From assembly GCA_029556615.1 (NCBI GenBank), contig JAKQDD010000214.1, positions 23,399 through 87,398 on the forward strand: DNA of 64,000 bases. Reading direction: 5' to 3'. A model generated the notes under the pieces. It had not been told where the DNA came from and made no database searches. It was given only the letters and a program-made list of their open reading frames with translations. Below are positions 41,403 to 49,524 of this stretch, in pieces. Numbering within the stretch: the first letter of the stretch is position 1; every line of letters starts with the position of its first letter. This stretch comes from Verrucomicrobiota bacterium. GTDB taxonomy: Bacteria > Verrucomicrobiota > Verrucomicrobiia > Limisphaerales > J093. The position numbers were made by a program, and so were the translations under genes.

Positions 41403-42880
41403 ACCGCGCCGTTTTGGTGGTGCTCGTCGACTTTCTGCTGATCAGCCTCGTCACGCTGTACAGCGCCAACCGGAACGCCCTGGTGGTGCCTCCGGTCGGG
41501 GAAGAGGACGGCGGCATCGGCGTCGAGGTGCAGTCGATGCTGGACATGCTGCACACGCTCAAGCAGGCGCTCGAGATCGAGCAGGCCACGCGCCAGCAGG
41601 TGGCGCAGGATCTCTCGGCCAGCGAGGCGAGCCTGGCGGAGCGGCAACGGCAACTGGCGGCGCGCGAGGCCCAGGTGCGGCAACTCGAAGCCAATTTGCA
41701 GGAGGCCGCCCAGCGCGCCCGCCAGCTCGAGGCCGAGCGGTCTCAGGCGCAGGCGCAGCAAGCCCAGACCCAGCAAGCTCTCGCCGCGGCCCAGAGTCAG
41801 CAGGCGCAAGCGCGCGAGAACCTCGCGAACTTGCAAGCCCAGCTCGAACGGATGCGCAGCGAGGCGAATGTGTCCCAGGCGAAAGTCCAGGCGATCGAGG
41901 GCGAGTTGACCACCCGCCGCGAGGAGGTCCGCCGGTTGCAGGACCAGATCGGCGTCTTCGAGAAGGCGAACCGGGAGGCTGCCGCGGCCAAGGAACGGCT
42001 CGCGGTGGATCTGGGCGCCGCCCGCACCGAAGCCGCGCTGGTCCGGGATCAGCTGACTCAGACGCGGACGCAGATCAGCGCCTTGAGCACGGAAAAGGCG
42101 AAACTGCAGGAGACCACCGCGGTGCTGGCCGAGGGGACGCGTGACATCGCCCGCACGGTGGAGGCCCAGCGGACGCTCGCGCCCAACGCCATCTACGGAG
42201 ATTACTTGAGCAATCGGGTCGAACTCGCGTTCCGGGCCCGACGCCCCGGTTTTCTCGGCCTGGGCGGCAAGAGCGACGGCCAGGTCCCGACGGTGCTCGT
42301 GCGCAGCGGTGAGGCGGTTTTCGCCCTGTGCCACGTCACGGAGACGACGCTGCCCGAGGTTGGCGGTGGGCCGAACTGGGAGTCGTTGACCGCCACGCTC
42401 AGCCGGAGTCAGCCGTCGGCGTGGACGCCGTTGCCGCAGCTCTGGCTGTTGCGTTCGGATATTCGCGTGGTGGCGTTGCCGGTGCCTGCCGCCGCGGTGA
42501 ACGCGCTGGGCGCGAAGGCCTATCCGCTGGCGTCCGAACCCGCGAAGTTCAGCGAGGCCTTGCTCGTGGGCTCGCGCGAGGGCTATTACGGCGAAGTCGA
42601 GTTCAAACTGGACCCCTCGCTGCCGCAGTACGTTCGGATGCAGACGCGGCCCCTGGGCAAGATCTTCGGCAAGTTCTCGCCCAGCCGCGGCGATCTGGTG
42701 TTCACGAAGCAAGGCGAGGTGCTGGGCATCATGGTCAACAACGCGTATTGCCTCCTGCTCGGGGCGATCGAGCCTGTCCGCATGGTGCGTTTGGGCGACA
42801 ACATCGCGGCCGAAAAGACCGGGCGGATCGGCGCCGAGATCAGCGCGCGCGTTCAAAGACTGCCGTTCAAGCTGCGGTAG
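41399..42880 (+). CDS. Membrane-anchored coiled-coil protein with trypsin-like C-terminal fold
   Basis: A 493-residue protein. Residues 5-23 (VLVVLVDFLLISLVTLYS) are a single N-terminal membrane helix. Residues about 40-255 are a long Gln-, Glu- and Arg-rich coiled coil. The C-terminal ~220 residues form a beta-rich domain ending in SPSRGDLVFTKQGEVLGIMV. This resembles the GDSGGPLF-G-x-x-V-G-I end of trypsin-like proteases, but the GDSGG serine is absent, so it may be an inactive relative. It is translationally coupled to the upstream membrane protein. Topology and order recall two-component envelope complexes in which an anchored coiled coil spans the periplasm. The role is unknown. Confidence 0.65.
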   Translation: MNRAVLVVLVDFLLISLVTLYSANRNALVVPPVGEEDGGIGVEVQSMLDMLHTLKQALEIEQATRQQVAQDLSASEASLAERQRQLAAREAQVRQLEANLQEAAQRARQLEAERSQAQAQQAQTQQALAAAQSQQAQARENLANLQAQLERMRSEANVSQAKVQAIEGELTTRREEVRRLQDQIGVFEKANREAAAAKERLAVDLGAARTEAALVRDQLTQTRTQISALSTEKAKLQETTAVLAEGTRDIARTVEAQRTLAPNAIYGDYLSNRVELAFRARRPGFLGLGGKSDGQVPTVLVRSGEAVFALCHVTETTLPEVGGGPNWESLTATLSRSQPSAWTPLPQLWLLRSDIRVVALPVPAAAVNALGAKAYPLASEPAKFSEALLVGSREGYYGEVEFKLDPSLPQYVRMQTRPLGKIFGKFSPSRGDLVFTKQGEVLGIMVNNAYCLLLGAIEPVRMVRLGDNIAAEKTGRIGAEISARVQRLPFKLR

Positions 42881-42945
42881 CCCCCGTTGCCCATCGAATT
42901 GCTCTTGCCTCCCTTGGAGAGGCGGGCATACTGCCGCCCGTGCGT

Positions 42946-42989
42946 GCCGCCTGAAACCGCCAGGCGCGGAGTTCAGGCGGCGGTTTTTT
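42946..42989 (+). terminator. Rho-independent terminator
   Basis: GCCGCCTGAA (42946-42955) pairs with TTCAGGCGGC (42972-42981), giving a ten-base-pair stem, followed by GG and six T. It lies 65 bases after the coiled-coil gene and ten bases before tRNA-Tyr, so it ends the upstream operon. Confidence 0.85.
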
Positions 42990-42998
42990 GTTCCGGTG

Positions 42999-43084
42999 GG
43001 TGGGATACCCAAGCGGTCAACGGGGACAGACTGTAAATCTGTTGGCTCCGGCCTTCGCTGGTTCGAATCCAGCTCCCACCACCA
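42999..43084 (+). tRNA. tRNA-Tyr (GTA)
   Basis: An 86-base class II tRNA with a long variable arm and encoded CCA. The acceptor stem is GGTGGGA with TCCCACC, the anticodon loop is CTGTAAA with anticodon GTA, and the T arm is GCTGG-TTCGAAT-CCAGC. All stems pair well. The CTAG-type element copy D starts immediately after the CCA end. Confidence 0.95.
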
Positions 43085-43310
43085 CCAGAGTCCTCGACTT
43101 GTGGAATGCGGGGTCAACAGGTCAAGTTTGGCCCCTGCCGTTCCAACCCCACCCCCCTGCCTTCGAGGACTCTACATTAGCGAGGCGCGGAAAAGAGGAT
43201 GGGCAAGCACAGCAGGCTCTTCATGTGCCTGGGGACTCGACCGGGTCTGAGGCGGCGCCTCGCTAGAGTCCTTGACCTGTTGACCCCATATTTCACAAGT
43301 CGAGGGCTCT
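43085..43310 (-). mobile_element. CTAG element, copy D (composite, after tRNA-Tyr)
   Basis: A full alpha-beta element (43087-43265) starts directly at the end of tRNA-Tyr; the expected outer CTAG reads CCAG here. The beta unit ends in CTAG, and from that same TA a second alpha unit runs in the opposite orientation to 43310, with about 40 bases of its interior missing. The composite looks like one unit joined to another at a shared TA. Confidence 0.75.
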
Positions 43311-43704
43311 GCCCAGGATTCGGTGCTGCAGAAAACGAGAAAGGCCGGGCACCGCCCGGCCTTCAAGGAGAACTCAAATTGTCCTATTTCTCGGTCACTG
43401 AGAGCGGCGCCGCAGCCTCGCGCCATGGTGCACACGGAACTCTGCGATTTGCATCACCAATGACGGGGACACGATACCATGGCGCTGGGGACGTACCAGT
43501 CACCAGTTCTGGGGACAGACGGCGACGATGGACGGGATGAACAGGATGAACAGCATGAACCGAGAGGATAGGGGGGCAGAGTTGCCCCCCATCCTGTCGA
43601 TCCTGTGCCTCCTGTCCGGAGGGGGTGCGACGGGCGTTGTAATCCGTGCGGGCATTGGCTAGGGTGGGGGCCGAGGCCACGTTCGTCACCGGAAGGTGCG
43701 CTGG
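43311..43704. other. Intergenic region before the receiver-kinase gene
   Basis: This region holds a strong hairpin (AAGGCCGGGC, loop ACC, GCCCGGCCTT, 43341-43363) without a T tract, and the long palindromic repeat at 43538-43622. The remainder, including 43380-43530 with several GGGGAC motifs, shows no gene or RNA I recognise. A GGAAGG ribosome-binding site precedes the gene at 43705. Confidence 0.5.
43538..43622. repeat. Long imperfect palindrome of the GATGAACAGGATGAACAG type
   Basis: The left side has GGATGAACAGGATGAACAGC-like triplet-spaced motifs (43537 on) and the right side has the near-complementary CATCCTGTCGATCCTGTG. The centre is a tight hairpin, GGGGGGCA (43571-43578) with TGCCCCCC (43583-43590). 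Repeats of this GATGAACAG type are dispersed in many GC-rich genomes between genes. Confidence 0.6.
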
Positions 43705-44778
43705 ATGAGAATACTCGTTGTTGAAGATGATCCCGCTGTGCGGGAGATGCTGCAGGAGCTGCTCGAGATCAACGGGTACGAGGTCGTTTGTGCGGTGCAT
43801 GGGGAGGAGGGCTTGCGTCAGGCGTCGGAGACGACACCGGACCTGGTGGTATGCGACATTGCGATGCCGGTGATGGACGGGTACGCGATGCTCGAGGCGC
43901 TCCGGCGGAATCCCGAGACGCGGGCGCTTCCGGTGATCCTGCTGACGGCGCTGGCGGAGCGGGATCGGATTCGGCAGGGAATGAACCTGGGGGCGGACGA
44001 TTATCTGACGAAACCGTTCACGGAGACCGAGTTGCTGCAGTCGATTGCGGCGCGGCTCGAGAAGAAGGGGTTGATCGACGAGCTGGATGCGTTTGCGCAC
44101 ACGGTGGCGCATGGTTTGAAGAACCCTCTGACGCCGGTGCTGGGCAATGCGAGCCTGCTGGCGCACGCCGGGCCGACGCTGCCCGAATCGACGCGCAAGA
44201 AGGCGGTCGAGCAGATTCTCGAAAGTGCCCGGCAGATGCGGGCGATCATCGACGAGTTGCTGTTGCTGTCGAGTGTTCGGCGGGCGAGCGTGACGACGGA
44301 GCCGATCGAGATGGGGGCGTTGGTGAAGCGCGTGTTGTCGCGCATGGAGTACGAGATTCGCGACCGTCAGGCCGAGGTGAGCGTGGCGGAAACATGGCCG
44401 CCAGCGGCGGGTCATGTGCCGTGGATCGAGGAGGTCTGGAGCAACTATGTGGCGAATGCGCTGAAGTACGGCGGACGGGACGGCCAACCGCCGTGCATTG
44501 CGTTGGGGGGTGAAGCGCTGCCGGACGGGCGTTTCTCGCGATTCTGGGTGCGGGACAGCGGTGCTGGATTGACCCCCGAGCAGCAGGGGCGGCTCTTTGT
44601 GCCGTTCACGCGGCTGCATCAGGGGCCGGCGCAGGGGCACGGTCTGGGTTTGTCGATTGTGAGGCGAATCGTCGAGAAGCTGGACGGCCGGGTTGGGGTC
44701 GAGAGCACGCCCGGTGCAGGCAGCCTGTTCTTTTTCACGCTCCCCGCGGGGGTGCCGAGGGGGCACACGGGGCCGTGA
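43705..44778 (+). CDS. Receiver-histidine kinase fusion protein
   Basis: A 357-residue cytoplasmic signalling protein. Residues 1-120 are a response-regulator receiver with phospho-acceptor Asp51 in VVCDIAMPVMDG and the conserved Lys103 in LTKPF. A short linker leads into a HisKA-type dimerisation segment with His136 in TVAHGLKNPLTP, then a HATPase domain with N-box SNYVANALKYGG and G-boxes DSGAGLT and GHGLGLSIV. No sensor or membrane domain exists, so the kinase is probably gated by phosphorylation of its own receiver by another kinase. I start at the ATG at 43705, eight bases after GGAAGG. It is followed 31 bases later by an alpha-galactosidase, but a shared role is not evident. Confidence 0.9.
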   Translation: MRILVVEDDPAVREMLQELLEINGYEVVCAVHGEEGLRQASETTPDLVVCDIAMPVMDGYAMLEALRRNPETRALPVILLTALAERDRIRQGMNLGADDYLTKPFTETELLQSIAARLEKKGLIDELDAFAHTVAHGLKNPLTPVLGNASLLAHAGPTLPESTRKKAVEQILESARQMRAIIDELLLLSSVRRASVTTEPIEMGALVKRVLSRMEYEIRDRQAEVSVAETWPPAAGHVPWIEEVWSNYVANALKYGGRDGQPPCIALGGEALPDGRFSRFWVRDSGAGLTPEQQGRLFVPFTRLHQGPAQGHGLGLSIVRRIVEKLDGRVGVESTPGAGSLFFFTLPAGVPRGHTGP

Positions 44779-44809
44779 CGATCGCGGAATCCGGGAGGGA
44801 ACTCGAATC

Positions 44810-46777
44810 ATGAAGCAGCTCTGGTGGTGGATCGGGTGGGTTGGGATGTGCGTGGCCGCGGCCCAAGCGGGGGAGGTCGTCTGGTTATCGACGCTGGACC
44901 TGACGAAGATGCGGCAGGGTTGGGGGCAGCCCCAGGTGGATCGAGCGATCCGGGAGGGACCGCTGAGCGTGGGCGGGCACCGCTTTGACCGCGGGGTGGG
45001 CACCCATGCGAAGAGCGTGTTGTGGGTCGACCTCGAAGGGGGCACGGAGCGGTTCCTGGCCCAGTTCGGCGTGGATGACGCCGCGGGCAATCCCAAGGCG
45101 TCGATCACGGCACAGGTCCTCGGGGATGGGCGCGTTCTGTGGCGTTCGCCGGTGATGCGGCCCGGGCAGCCGGCGGTGCCGGTGGATGTGGTCCTGCGCG
45201 GGGTGCGGATGCTGACGCTGCTGGTGGGGGACGCCGGAGACGGGATCGAATATGACCATGCGGATTGGGCCGAGGCCCGTTTTCTGGTCAGCGGGGCGGC
45301 GCCCAGGGCGGTTGATCCGCCGGCGGAAGAGGTGGTGCTGCTGACGCCTCCGCCGGGGCCGGCGCCGCGGATCAACGGAGCGCGGGTTTACGGGTGTCGG
45401 CCCGGGAACCCCTTCCTCTACCGGATCCCGGCGACGGGGAAACGGCCGATGCAATTCTCGGCGGGCGGACTGCCGAAGGGGCTGCAACTGGACCCGGAGA
45501 CGGGGATTCTCACCGGTGTGGCGCCGGCGCGCGGGGAGCACCGAGTGACGATCGAAGCGGCGAACGCGTGGGGGAAGGACCGAATCCGATTCCGGATCGT
45601 GAGCGGCGAGCTGCTGGCGTTGACGCCGCCGATGGGGTGGAATCACTGGTACATGCACTACGATCGGGTGACGGACGCGATGCTGCGGGACGCGGCGGAC
45701 GTGATGGTGGCGAGCGGCATGGCGGACGTGGGGTATGCGTATGTGAACATTGATGACTGCTGGATGAACGCGCCCAAGCAGAGCGACCCGCTGCGGGTCG
45801 GTCCGCTGCGGGATGACCGGGGCAACCTCATTCCCAATCGGCACTTCCCGGACATGAAGGCGCTCACGGATTACATCCATGCCCGGGGCCTCAAGGCGGG
45901 GATTTACACCTCGCCCGGTCCGCTGACCTGTGCCGGTTTTGCGGGCAGTCACGGGCACGAGGCCCAGGACGCCCGCCAGTTTGCGGAGTGGGGCTTCGAT
46001 TTCCTGAAGTATGACTGGTGTTCGTACGACCGGGTGGTGAAGGGGGATCATTCGGTGCCGACGCTGCAGATGCCCTATCGGCAGATGGGAGAGCAGTTGC
46101 GCCAGCAACCGCGGGACATCGTCTTCAATCTCTGTCAGTACGGGATGGGCAACGTCTGGGAGTGGGGGGCTGCGGTGGGGGGGCACTGCTGGCGGACGGC
46201 TGGCGACTTGGGGTTCGAGCTGGACCGGATCTTCGAAGTGGCGCTCAAGAACGCGGAGCACCGGGCGTTTTCGCGTCCCGGCAGTTGGAATGATCCCGAT
46301 TACATCCAGATCGGGCGGATCGGCAACGCCCGGGGTTCCGGGGAACCGATGGCCTGCCCGCTTTCGGCACCGGAGCAGTACGCCTTCATGTCGTTGTGGT
46401 GTCTGATGGCGGCGCCGCTGGTGTACAGCGGGGATATGAATCACCTGGACGCGCTGACGCTCAACGTCCTGTGCAACGCGGAGGTGATCGAGGTCGACCA
46501 GGACGCGCTGGGGGAGAGCGCCGAGGTCCTGCCGGCGGGCGAGGAGACCTTCGTGATGGTGAAACGGCTCGAAGACGGCAGTCGGGCGGTGGGCCTTTTC
46601 AACCGGAGCGAGGTCGAGCAATTGGTGTCGGTGCGGTGGGCGGATCTGGGACTGAAAGGACCGCAGCGGGTGCGGGATTTGTGGCGGCAGCAGGAGCTGG
46701 GGCGGTTTGCGTCGGAGTACGGCGCCCGGGTGCCGCGGCATGGCGGGGTTTTGGTCCGTGTCTGGCGCAGCCGGTGA
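44810..46777 (+). CDS. Secreted alpha-galactosidase, GH27 with N-terminal NPCBM domain
   Basis: A 655-residue exported glycosidase. The signal peptide is MKQLWWWIGWVGMCVAAAQA. Residues about 22-165 are an NPCBM carbohydrate-binding domain (LSVGGHRFDRGVGTHAKSVL). A short putative Ig-like module (about 185-265) precedes the GH27 catalytic barrel, which begins LTPPMGWNHWY. The predicted nucleophile is Asp402 in FLKYDWCSY and the acid/base is Asp466 in CWRTAGDL; GSWNDPDYIQIG is also typical. It should release terminal alpha-galactose, or alpha-N-acetylgalactosamine or arabinopyranose, from plant or mucin-like glycans. It starts at the ATG at 44810 after GGGAGGGA. Family confident, substrate open. 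Confidence 0.9.
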   Translation: MKQLWWWIGWVGMCVAAAQAGEVVWLSTLDLTKMRQGWGQPQVDRAIREGPLSVGGHRFDRGVGTHAKSVLWVDLEGGTERFLAQFGVDDAAGNPKASITAQVLGDGRVLWRSPVMRPGQPAVPVDVVLRGVRMLTLLVGDAGDGIEYDHADWAEARFLVSGAAPRAVDPPAEEVVLLTPPPGPAPRINGARVYGCRPGNPFLYRIPATGKRPMQFSAGGLPKGLQLDPETGILTGVAPARGEHRVTIEAANAWGKDRIRFRIVSGELLALTPPMGWNHWYMHYDRVTDAMLRDAADVMVASGMADVGYAYVNIDDCWMNAPKQSDPLRVGPLRDDRGNLIPNRHFPDMKALTDYIHARGLKAGIYTSPGPLTCAGFAGSHGHEAQDARQFAEWGFDFLKYDWCSYDRVVKGDHSVPTLQMPYRQMGEQLRQQPRDIVFNLCQYGMGNVWEWGAAVGGHCWRTAGDLGFELDRIFEVALKNAEHRAFSRPGSWNDPDYIQIGRIGNARGSGEPMACPLSAPEQYAFMSLWCLMAAPLVYSGDMNHLDALTLNVLCNAEVIEVDQDALGESAEVLPAGEETFVMVKRLEDGSRAVGLFNRSEVEQLVSVRWADLGLKGPQRVRDLWRQQELGRFASEYGARVPRHGGVLVRVWRSR

Positions 46778-46914
46778 GGGATGGCGGGCCGGATCCCCGC
46801 CTAACGCCTGGGGCTCGAATGGGCGCCATCGCGGTGCTATGCGACGGCATCTGTGAAACCCGCGCAGATTTTCTGGCGTTTCTCGTCGTCCCGCCTTTGG
46901 GGCGAAAACCCGCG

Positions 46915-46942
46915 TTGACAAGACTGCCGGTTGCGGTAGCGT
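46915..46942 (+). promoter_or_regulatory. Candidate promoter for rpsT
   Basis: TTGACA (46915-46920) is followed after 16 bases by TAGCGT (46937-46942), about 30 bases upstream of the S20 start. The -35 is consensus, the -10 is weak. The position suits an isolated ribosomal-protein gene. Confidence 0.45.
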
Positions 46943-46971
46943 CGGCGTCTCTTTTTTAATCGACGATCTAT

Positions 46972-47235
46972 ATGCCGAACACGAAGTCCGCGGAACGACG
47001 GATGCGCAGCAGCCAGCGGCGCCGCCAGCACAATCAAACGGTCAAATCGCGACTGAAGACACTCGAGAAGAACTACACGGCCGCGCTCGCCTCGGGCAAG
47101 AAGGAGGACGCTGCCAAGGCGCTGGCGCTGGTGACGTCCGCCCTCGACAAGGCGGCGAAGACCGGCGTGGTGCACCGGGGCACGGTGGATCGTAAGAAAT
47201 CGCGATTCGCCGTCCGGTTGAGCGCCAAGGCCTAG
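46972..47235 (+). CDS. rpsT: 30S ribosomal protein S20
   Basis: An 87-residue basic protein, MPNTKSAERRMRSSQRRRQH at the start, typical in length and sequence for bS20, which binds 16S rRNA early in small-subunit assembly. It is a single gene with its own candidate promoter. Its TAG stop (47233-47235) is the outer end of element copy E, which separates the gene from a strong terminator at 47485-47522 that probably once lay directly behind it. Confidence 0.95.
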   Translation: MPNTKSAERRMRSSQRRRQHNQTVKSRLKTLEKNYTAALASGKKEDAAKALALVTSALDKAAKTGVVHRGTVDRKKSRFAVRLSAKA

Positions 47236-47456
47236 CGAGGCGCCGCCTCAGACCTACCGAAGTCCGCGATCCGGTGAAGCCTCCCTGCCTCTTCGGACCC
47301 TTTCTTCCGCGCCTCGCTAATGGAGAGTCCTCGAGGAGAGTCCTCGACGGAAGGTGGGCAGGCCTGGAACGGCAGGGACCGAACTTGACCTGTTGACCCC
47401 ACATTCCACAAGTCGAGGATTCCACAAGTCGAGGACTCTAGCGAGGCGTGCCTCAG
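47232..47456 (+). mobile_element. CTAG element, copy E (with partial duplications)
   Basis: A beta-alpha copy starting at the CTAG that contains the rpsT stop codon. The alpha unit has two small internal duplications: GAGAGTCCTCGA appears twice at its inner end and TTCCACAAGTCGAGGA nearly twice at its outer end. The alpha end CTAG (47438-47441) continues into GCGAGGCGTGCCTCAG, the start of another beta unit. This is therefore a damaged or nested copy. Confidence 0.75.
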
Positions 47457-47484
47457 CCCCAACGGACTCGACGTTTTTCTTTCA

Positions 47485-47522
47485 GGGAGAGACGCCTATC
47501 GAGGTGTCTCTCCCTTCTTTTT
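47485..47522 (+). terminator. Rho-independent terminator, probably of rpsT
   Basis: GGGAGAGACGCC (47485-47496), loop TATCGA, GGTGTCTCTCCC (47503-47514), then a T-rich tract. The stem is 12 base pairs with one G-T wobble. It is now 250 bases from the rpsT stop because element copy E lies between. Confidence 0.9.
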
Positions 47523-47635
47523 AGGCGGGGTTCGCGACCCCGTTCGCGCCGCCCGTTGTTCGGGGACGCGATGAGACCTGCAGCCGGTCGCGTCGAGGTC
47601 GGCGTGGGACAAGACGACCGAGGACGGCCCCTTTG

Positions 47636-47668
47636 CGCCCGCCGCGGTCATCGTCCGCGGCTACAGGC
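47636..47668 (-). repeat. Dispersed GTAGCCGC-type repeat, reverse copy
   Basis: CGCCGCGGTCATCGTCCGCG followed by GCTACAG is the reverse-oriented relative of the TGTAGCCGC block at 2532 and 7691. It lies just after the stop codon of the leftward oxidoreductase gene. Confidence 0.45.
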
Positions 47669-47677
47669 TGTTCACGA

Positions 47678-48994
47678 TCATCCGGCGAGATAGGGAAGGC
47701 GCCAGGGCTTGCGGTACCTCGGCCGGGCCAGGGCGTTGGCGGCTGCGTCGTCGATGACCTTCTCCGCCGTCGGGTCCCAGCGCAGCTTGCGGCCGGTTCG
47801 CAGCGCGAGGTTGCCCAAGTGGGCCACGGTCGAGACGTGATGGCCGACGTCGAGCGGTTCGACCGGGGTTTTGCGGGACTTGACCGAGTCGAGGAAGTTG
47901 CGGACATGCGCGGGCCGGGGGTCGGCGCCGGCGGGGAACTTCTTCGGTTCGAGGCTATCCTTGGTCGGTTCGCGGAGGATCTCCCAGCCGCTATCGTTGA
48001 TCACGAGCGTGCCTTCGGTTCCGGTGAATGACATGCCCCAGGGACGGTTGTAGAGGCCCAGGCCAACTCCCACCTTGTGTTCCCAGACCAGGGTGTACTT
48101 GGGGAACTCGTAGATGGTCAGTTGGGTGTCCGGGGTTTCGGAATTGTCCTCGAGCACGTACTTGCCGCCGCTGGACATGACGGCCCGCGGCGGTTCGGGA
48201 CCCATGGCCCAGAGCAACACCTGGATGAGGTGAACCCCCCAATCGGTCATCAGCCCGCCCGCGTAATCCCAGAACCATCGGAAATTGAAGTGGAATCGGT
48301 TTGGGTTGAACGGCCTCCGAGGGGCCGGTCCCAGCCATAGGTCGTAGTCCACTTCCGCGGGGGCGGTGGTGTCCGGCGGATTGCCGATGGGCCGGATCCA
48401 ATCCAGGTAGGCCCAGGCGCGAACCAGGCCCACGGTGCCCAATTGACCCGATTTCACGAACTCGATCGCCTGGGCGTAGGTGGGACTGCTCGGGCGTTGG
48501 GCGCCCATTTGACAGATGCGCTGGTGGCGCCGCGCCGCCTCGATCATGGCGCGCCCCTCGGCGATGGTCAGGGCCAGGGGTTTCTCGACGTAGACGTCCT
48601 TGCCCGCCTGGCAGGCCAGAACTGTGGGCAGCGCGTGCCAGTGATCCGGCGTCGCAACGATGACGACATCGACGTCCTGACGTTCGAGCACGCGGCGGAA
48701 GTCCCGGACGCAGGCGGGTGCGTTGCCGCGCTTCTCCTGGACCAGTTTGACCGCCTCGGCGCACTGGCGGTCGTCCACGTCGCAGACGATGGGGCATTCG
48801 ACCTCGGGATTGAGGAAGAACGTGGCCAGATCGCCGCGGCCCATGCCGCCGGCGCCGATCAACCCGACGCGGACTCGATCGGCGGCGGCGGAGAGTCGGG
48901 GGCTGTTGGCCAGGAGAAGGCCGGTCCAGAGTGGCGCTGTGGCTGTGGCCCGGGCGGTGTCCCGGAGGAAACGGCGACGTGAAAGAGTATGCAT
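47678..48994 (-). CDS. Gfo/Idh/MocA-family oxidoreductase with Tat signal
   Basis: A 438-residue dehydrogenase of the Gfo/Idh/MocA family, typically NAD(P)-dependent and acting on sugars, cyclitols or amino-sugar derivatives. It starts MHTLSRRRFLRDT, a twin-arginine signal, so it is exported folded with its cofactor, as are many Planctomycetes and Verrucomicrobia members. The Rossmann motif is VGLIGAGGMGRGD, the catalytic-region motif is DVYVEKPLAL (EKP), and WDYAGGLMTDWGVHLIQ is the usual C-terminal-domain motif. I use the ATG at 48994, since the Tat motif follows at once. It diverges from the Rrf2 operon. The substrate is unknown. Confidence 0.88.
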   Translation of the reverse strand: MHTLSRRRFLRDTARATATAPLWTGLLLANSPRLSAAADRVRVGLIGAGGMGRGDLATFFLNPEVECPIVCDVDDRQCAEAVKLVQEKRGNAPACVRDFRRVLERQDVDVVIVATPDHWHALPTVLACQAGKDVYVEKPLALTIAEGRAMIEAARRHQRICQMGAQRPSSPTYAQAIEFVKSGQLGTVGLVRAWAYLDWIRPIGNPPDTTAPAEVDYDLWLGPAPRRPFNPNRFHFNFRWFWDYAGGLMTDWGVHLIQVLLWAMGPEPPRAVMSSGGKYVLEDNSETPDTQLTIYEFPKYTLVWEHKVGVGLGLYNRPWGMSFTGTEGTLVINDSGWEILREPTKDSLEPKKFPAGADPRPAHVRNFLDSVKSRKTPVEPLDVGHHVSTVAHLGNLALRTGRKLRWDPTAEKVIDDAAANALARPRYRKPWRLPYLAG

Positions 48995-49040
48995 GGCGAC
49001 GCTGAGCGTGCCGGATTCCCGGGCGGACGACAACTCCGGA

Positions 49041-49070
49041 TTGACAACCCCAGTATACCTACGCTAACCT
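49041..49070 (+). promoter_or_regulatory. Candidate promoter of the Rrf2-isc operon
   Basis: TTGACA (49041-49046) and TAACCT (49065-49070), spaced 18 bases, lie immediately before the palindrome at 49073-49099. A similar pair, TTGACC-N17-TAACCA, precedes the pilus operon. A repressor bound to the palindrome would block this promoter. Confidence 0.5.
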
Positions 49071-49072
49071 TG

Positions 49073-49099
49073 CAAACAGGACATTTTAGATCCTGTTTG
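49073..49099. promoter_or_regulatory. Operator-like palindrome before the Rrf2 gene
   Basis: CAAACAGGA (49073-49081), nine bases, then TCCTGTTTG (49091-49099): a perfect nine-base inverted repeat ending two bases before the ATG. Rrf2 regulators bind palindromes of about this size at their own promoters, so autoregulation is likely. Because it covers the leader it could also form an mRNA hairpin. Confidence 0.75.
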
Positions 49100-49101
49100 T
49101 C

Positions 49102-49524
49102 ATGCAGATCACGCGGGCGGGTGAGTACGGGGTCCTGGGGCTGTTGAACCTTGCGCGGCGCGAGCCGGGCGAGGTGGTGATGATCGACGCCCTCAGCCGT
49201 GACGAGGGCATCCCCCGGAGCTTCCTGGCCAAGGTGTTCCAGCAATTGGCCAGGGCCGGCCTGGTGCGATCGCTGCGGGGTGTGGGCGGGGGATTTGTCC
49301 TGGCCCGGCAGCCCGACCAGATTACCGTGCTGGAGGTGCTGGAAGCGATCGAGGGGCGATTAGCGCTCCAGCGATGCACCCTGGACATGGCTGCCTGCCG
49401 GGACACGGCGGGCTGTCGCTTGTGTGGTTTGCTGGGCCGGGCGCAGGATCGGATGCGGGATGTGTTGGGCCAGACGACGCTGGCGGAGCTGGCGGGCGTC
49501 GAGCACAGGAAGGAAGCCGTATGA
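49102..49524 (+). CDS. iscR: Rrf2-family regulator, IscR-like
   Basis: A 140-residue winged-helix transcription factor. The N-terminal helix-turn-helix includes LSRDEGIPRSFLAKVFQQL and the wing GVGGGF. Cysteines 92, 99, 105 and 108 correspond closely to the [2Fe-2S] ligands of IscR (Cys92, Cys98, Cys104 and His107 in E. coli), so it probably senses iron-sulfur status. The neighbours IscU, an IscS-like protein and Mrp support this. Its stop overlaps the iscU start (ATGA). Upstream is a perfect palindrome suited to self-repression. The first cysteine gap is one residue longer than in IscR. Confidence 0.9.
   Translation: MQITRAGEYGVLGLLNLARREPGEVVMIDALSRDEGIPRSFLAKVFQQLARAGLVRSLRGVGGGFVLARQPDQITVLEVLEAIEGRLALQRCTLDMAACRDTAGCRLCGLLGRAQDRMRDVLGQTTLAELAGVEHRKEAV

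Noticed and set aside
42999..43310. Integration of a genomic island at tRNA-Tyr
   Set aside because: No integrase gene and no repeated tRNA 3' end were seen; the adjacent sequence is a small palindromic element found elsewhere too.
43341..43363. Strong GC hairpin as a terminator
   Set aside because: No T tract follows it, and no gene ends just upstream apart from element copy D.
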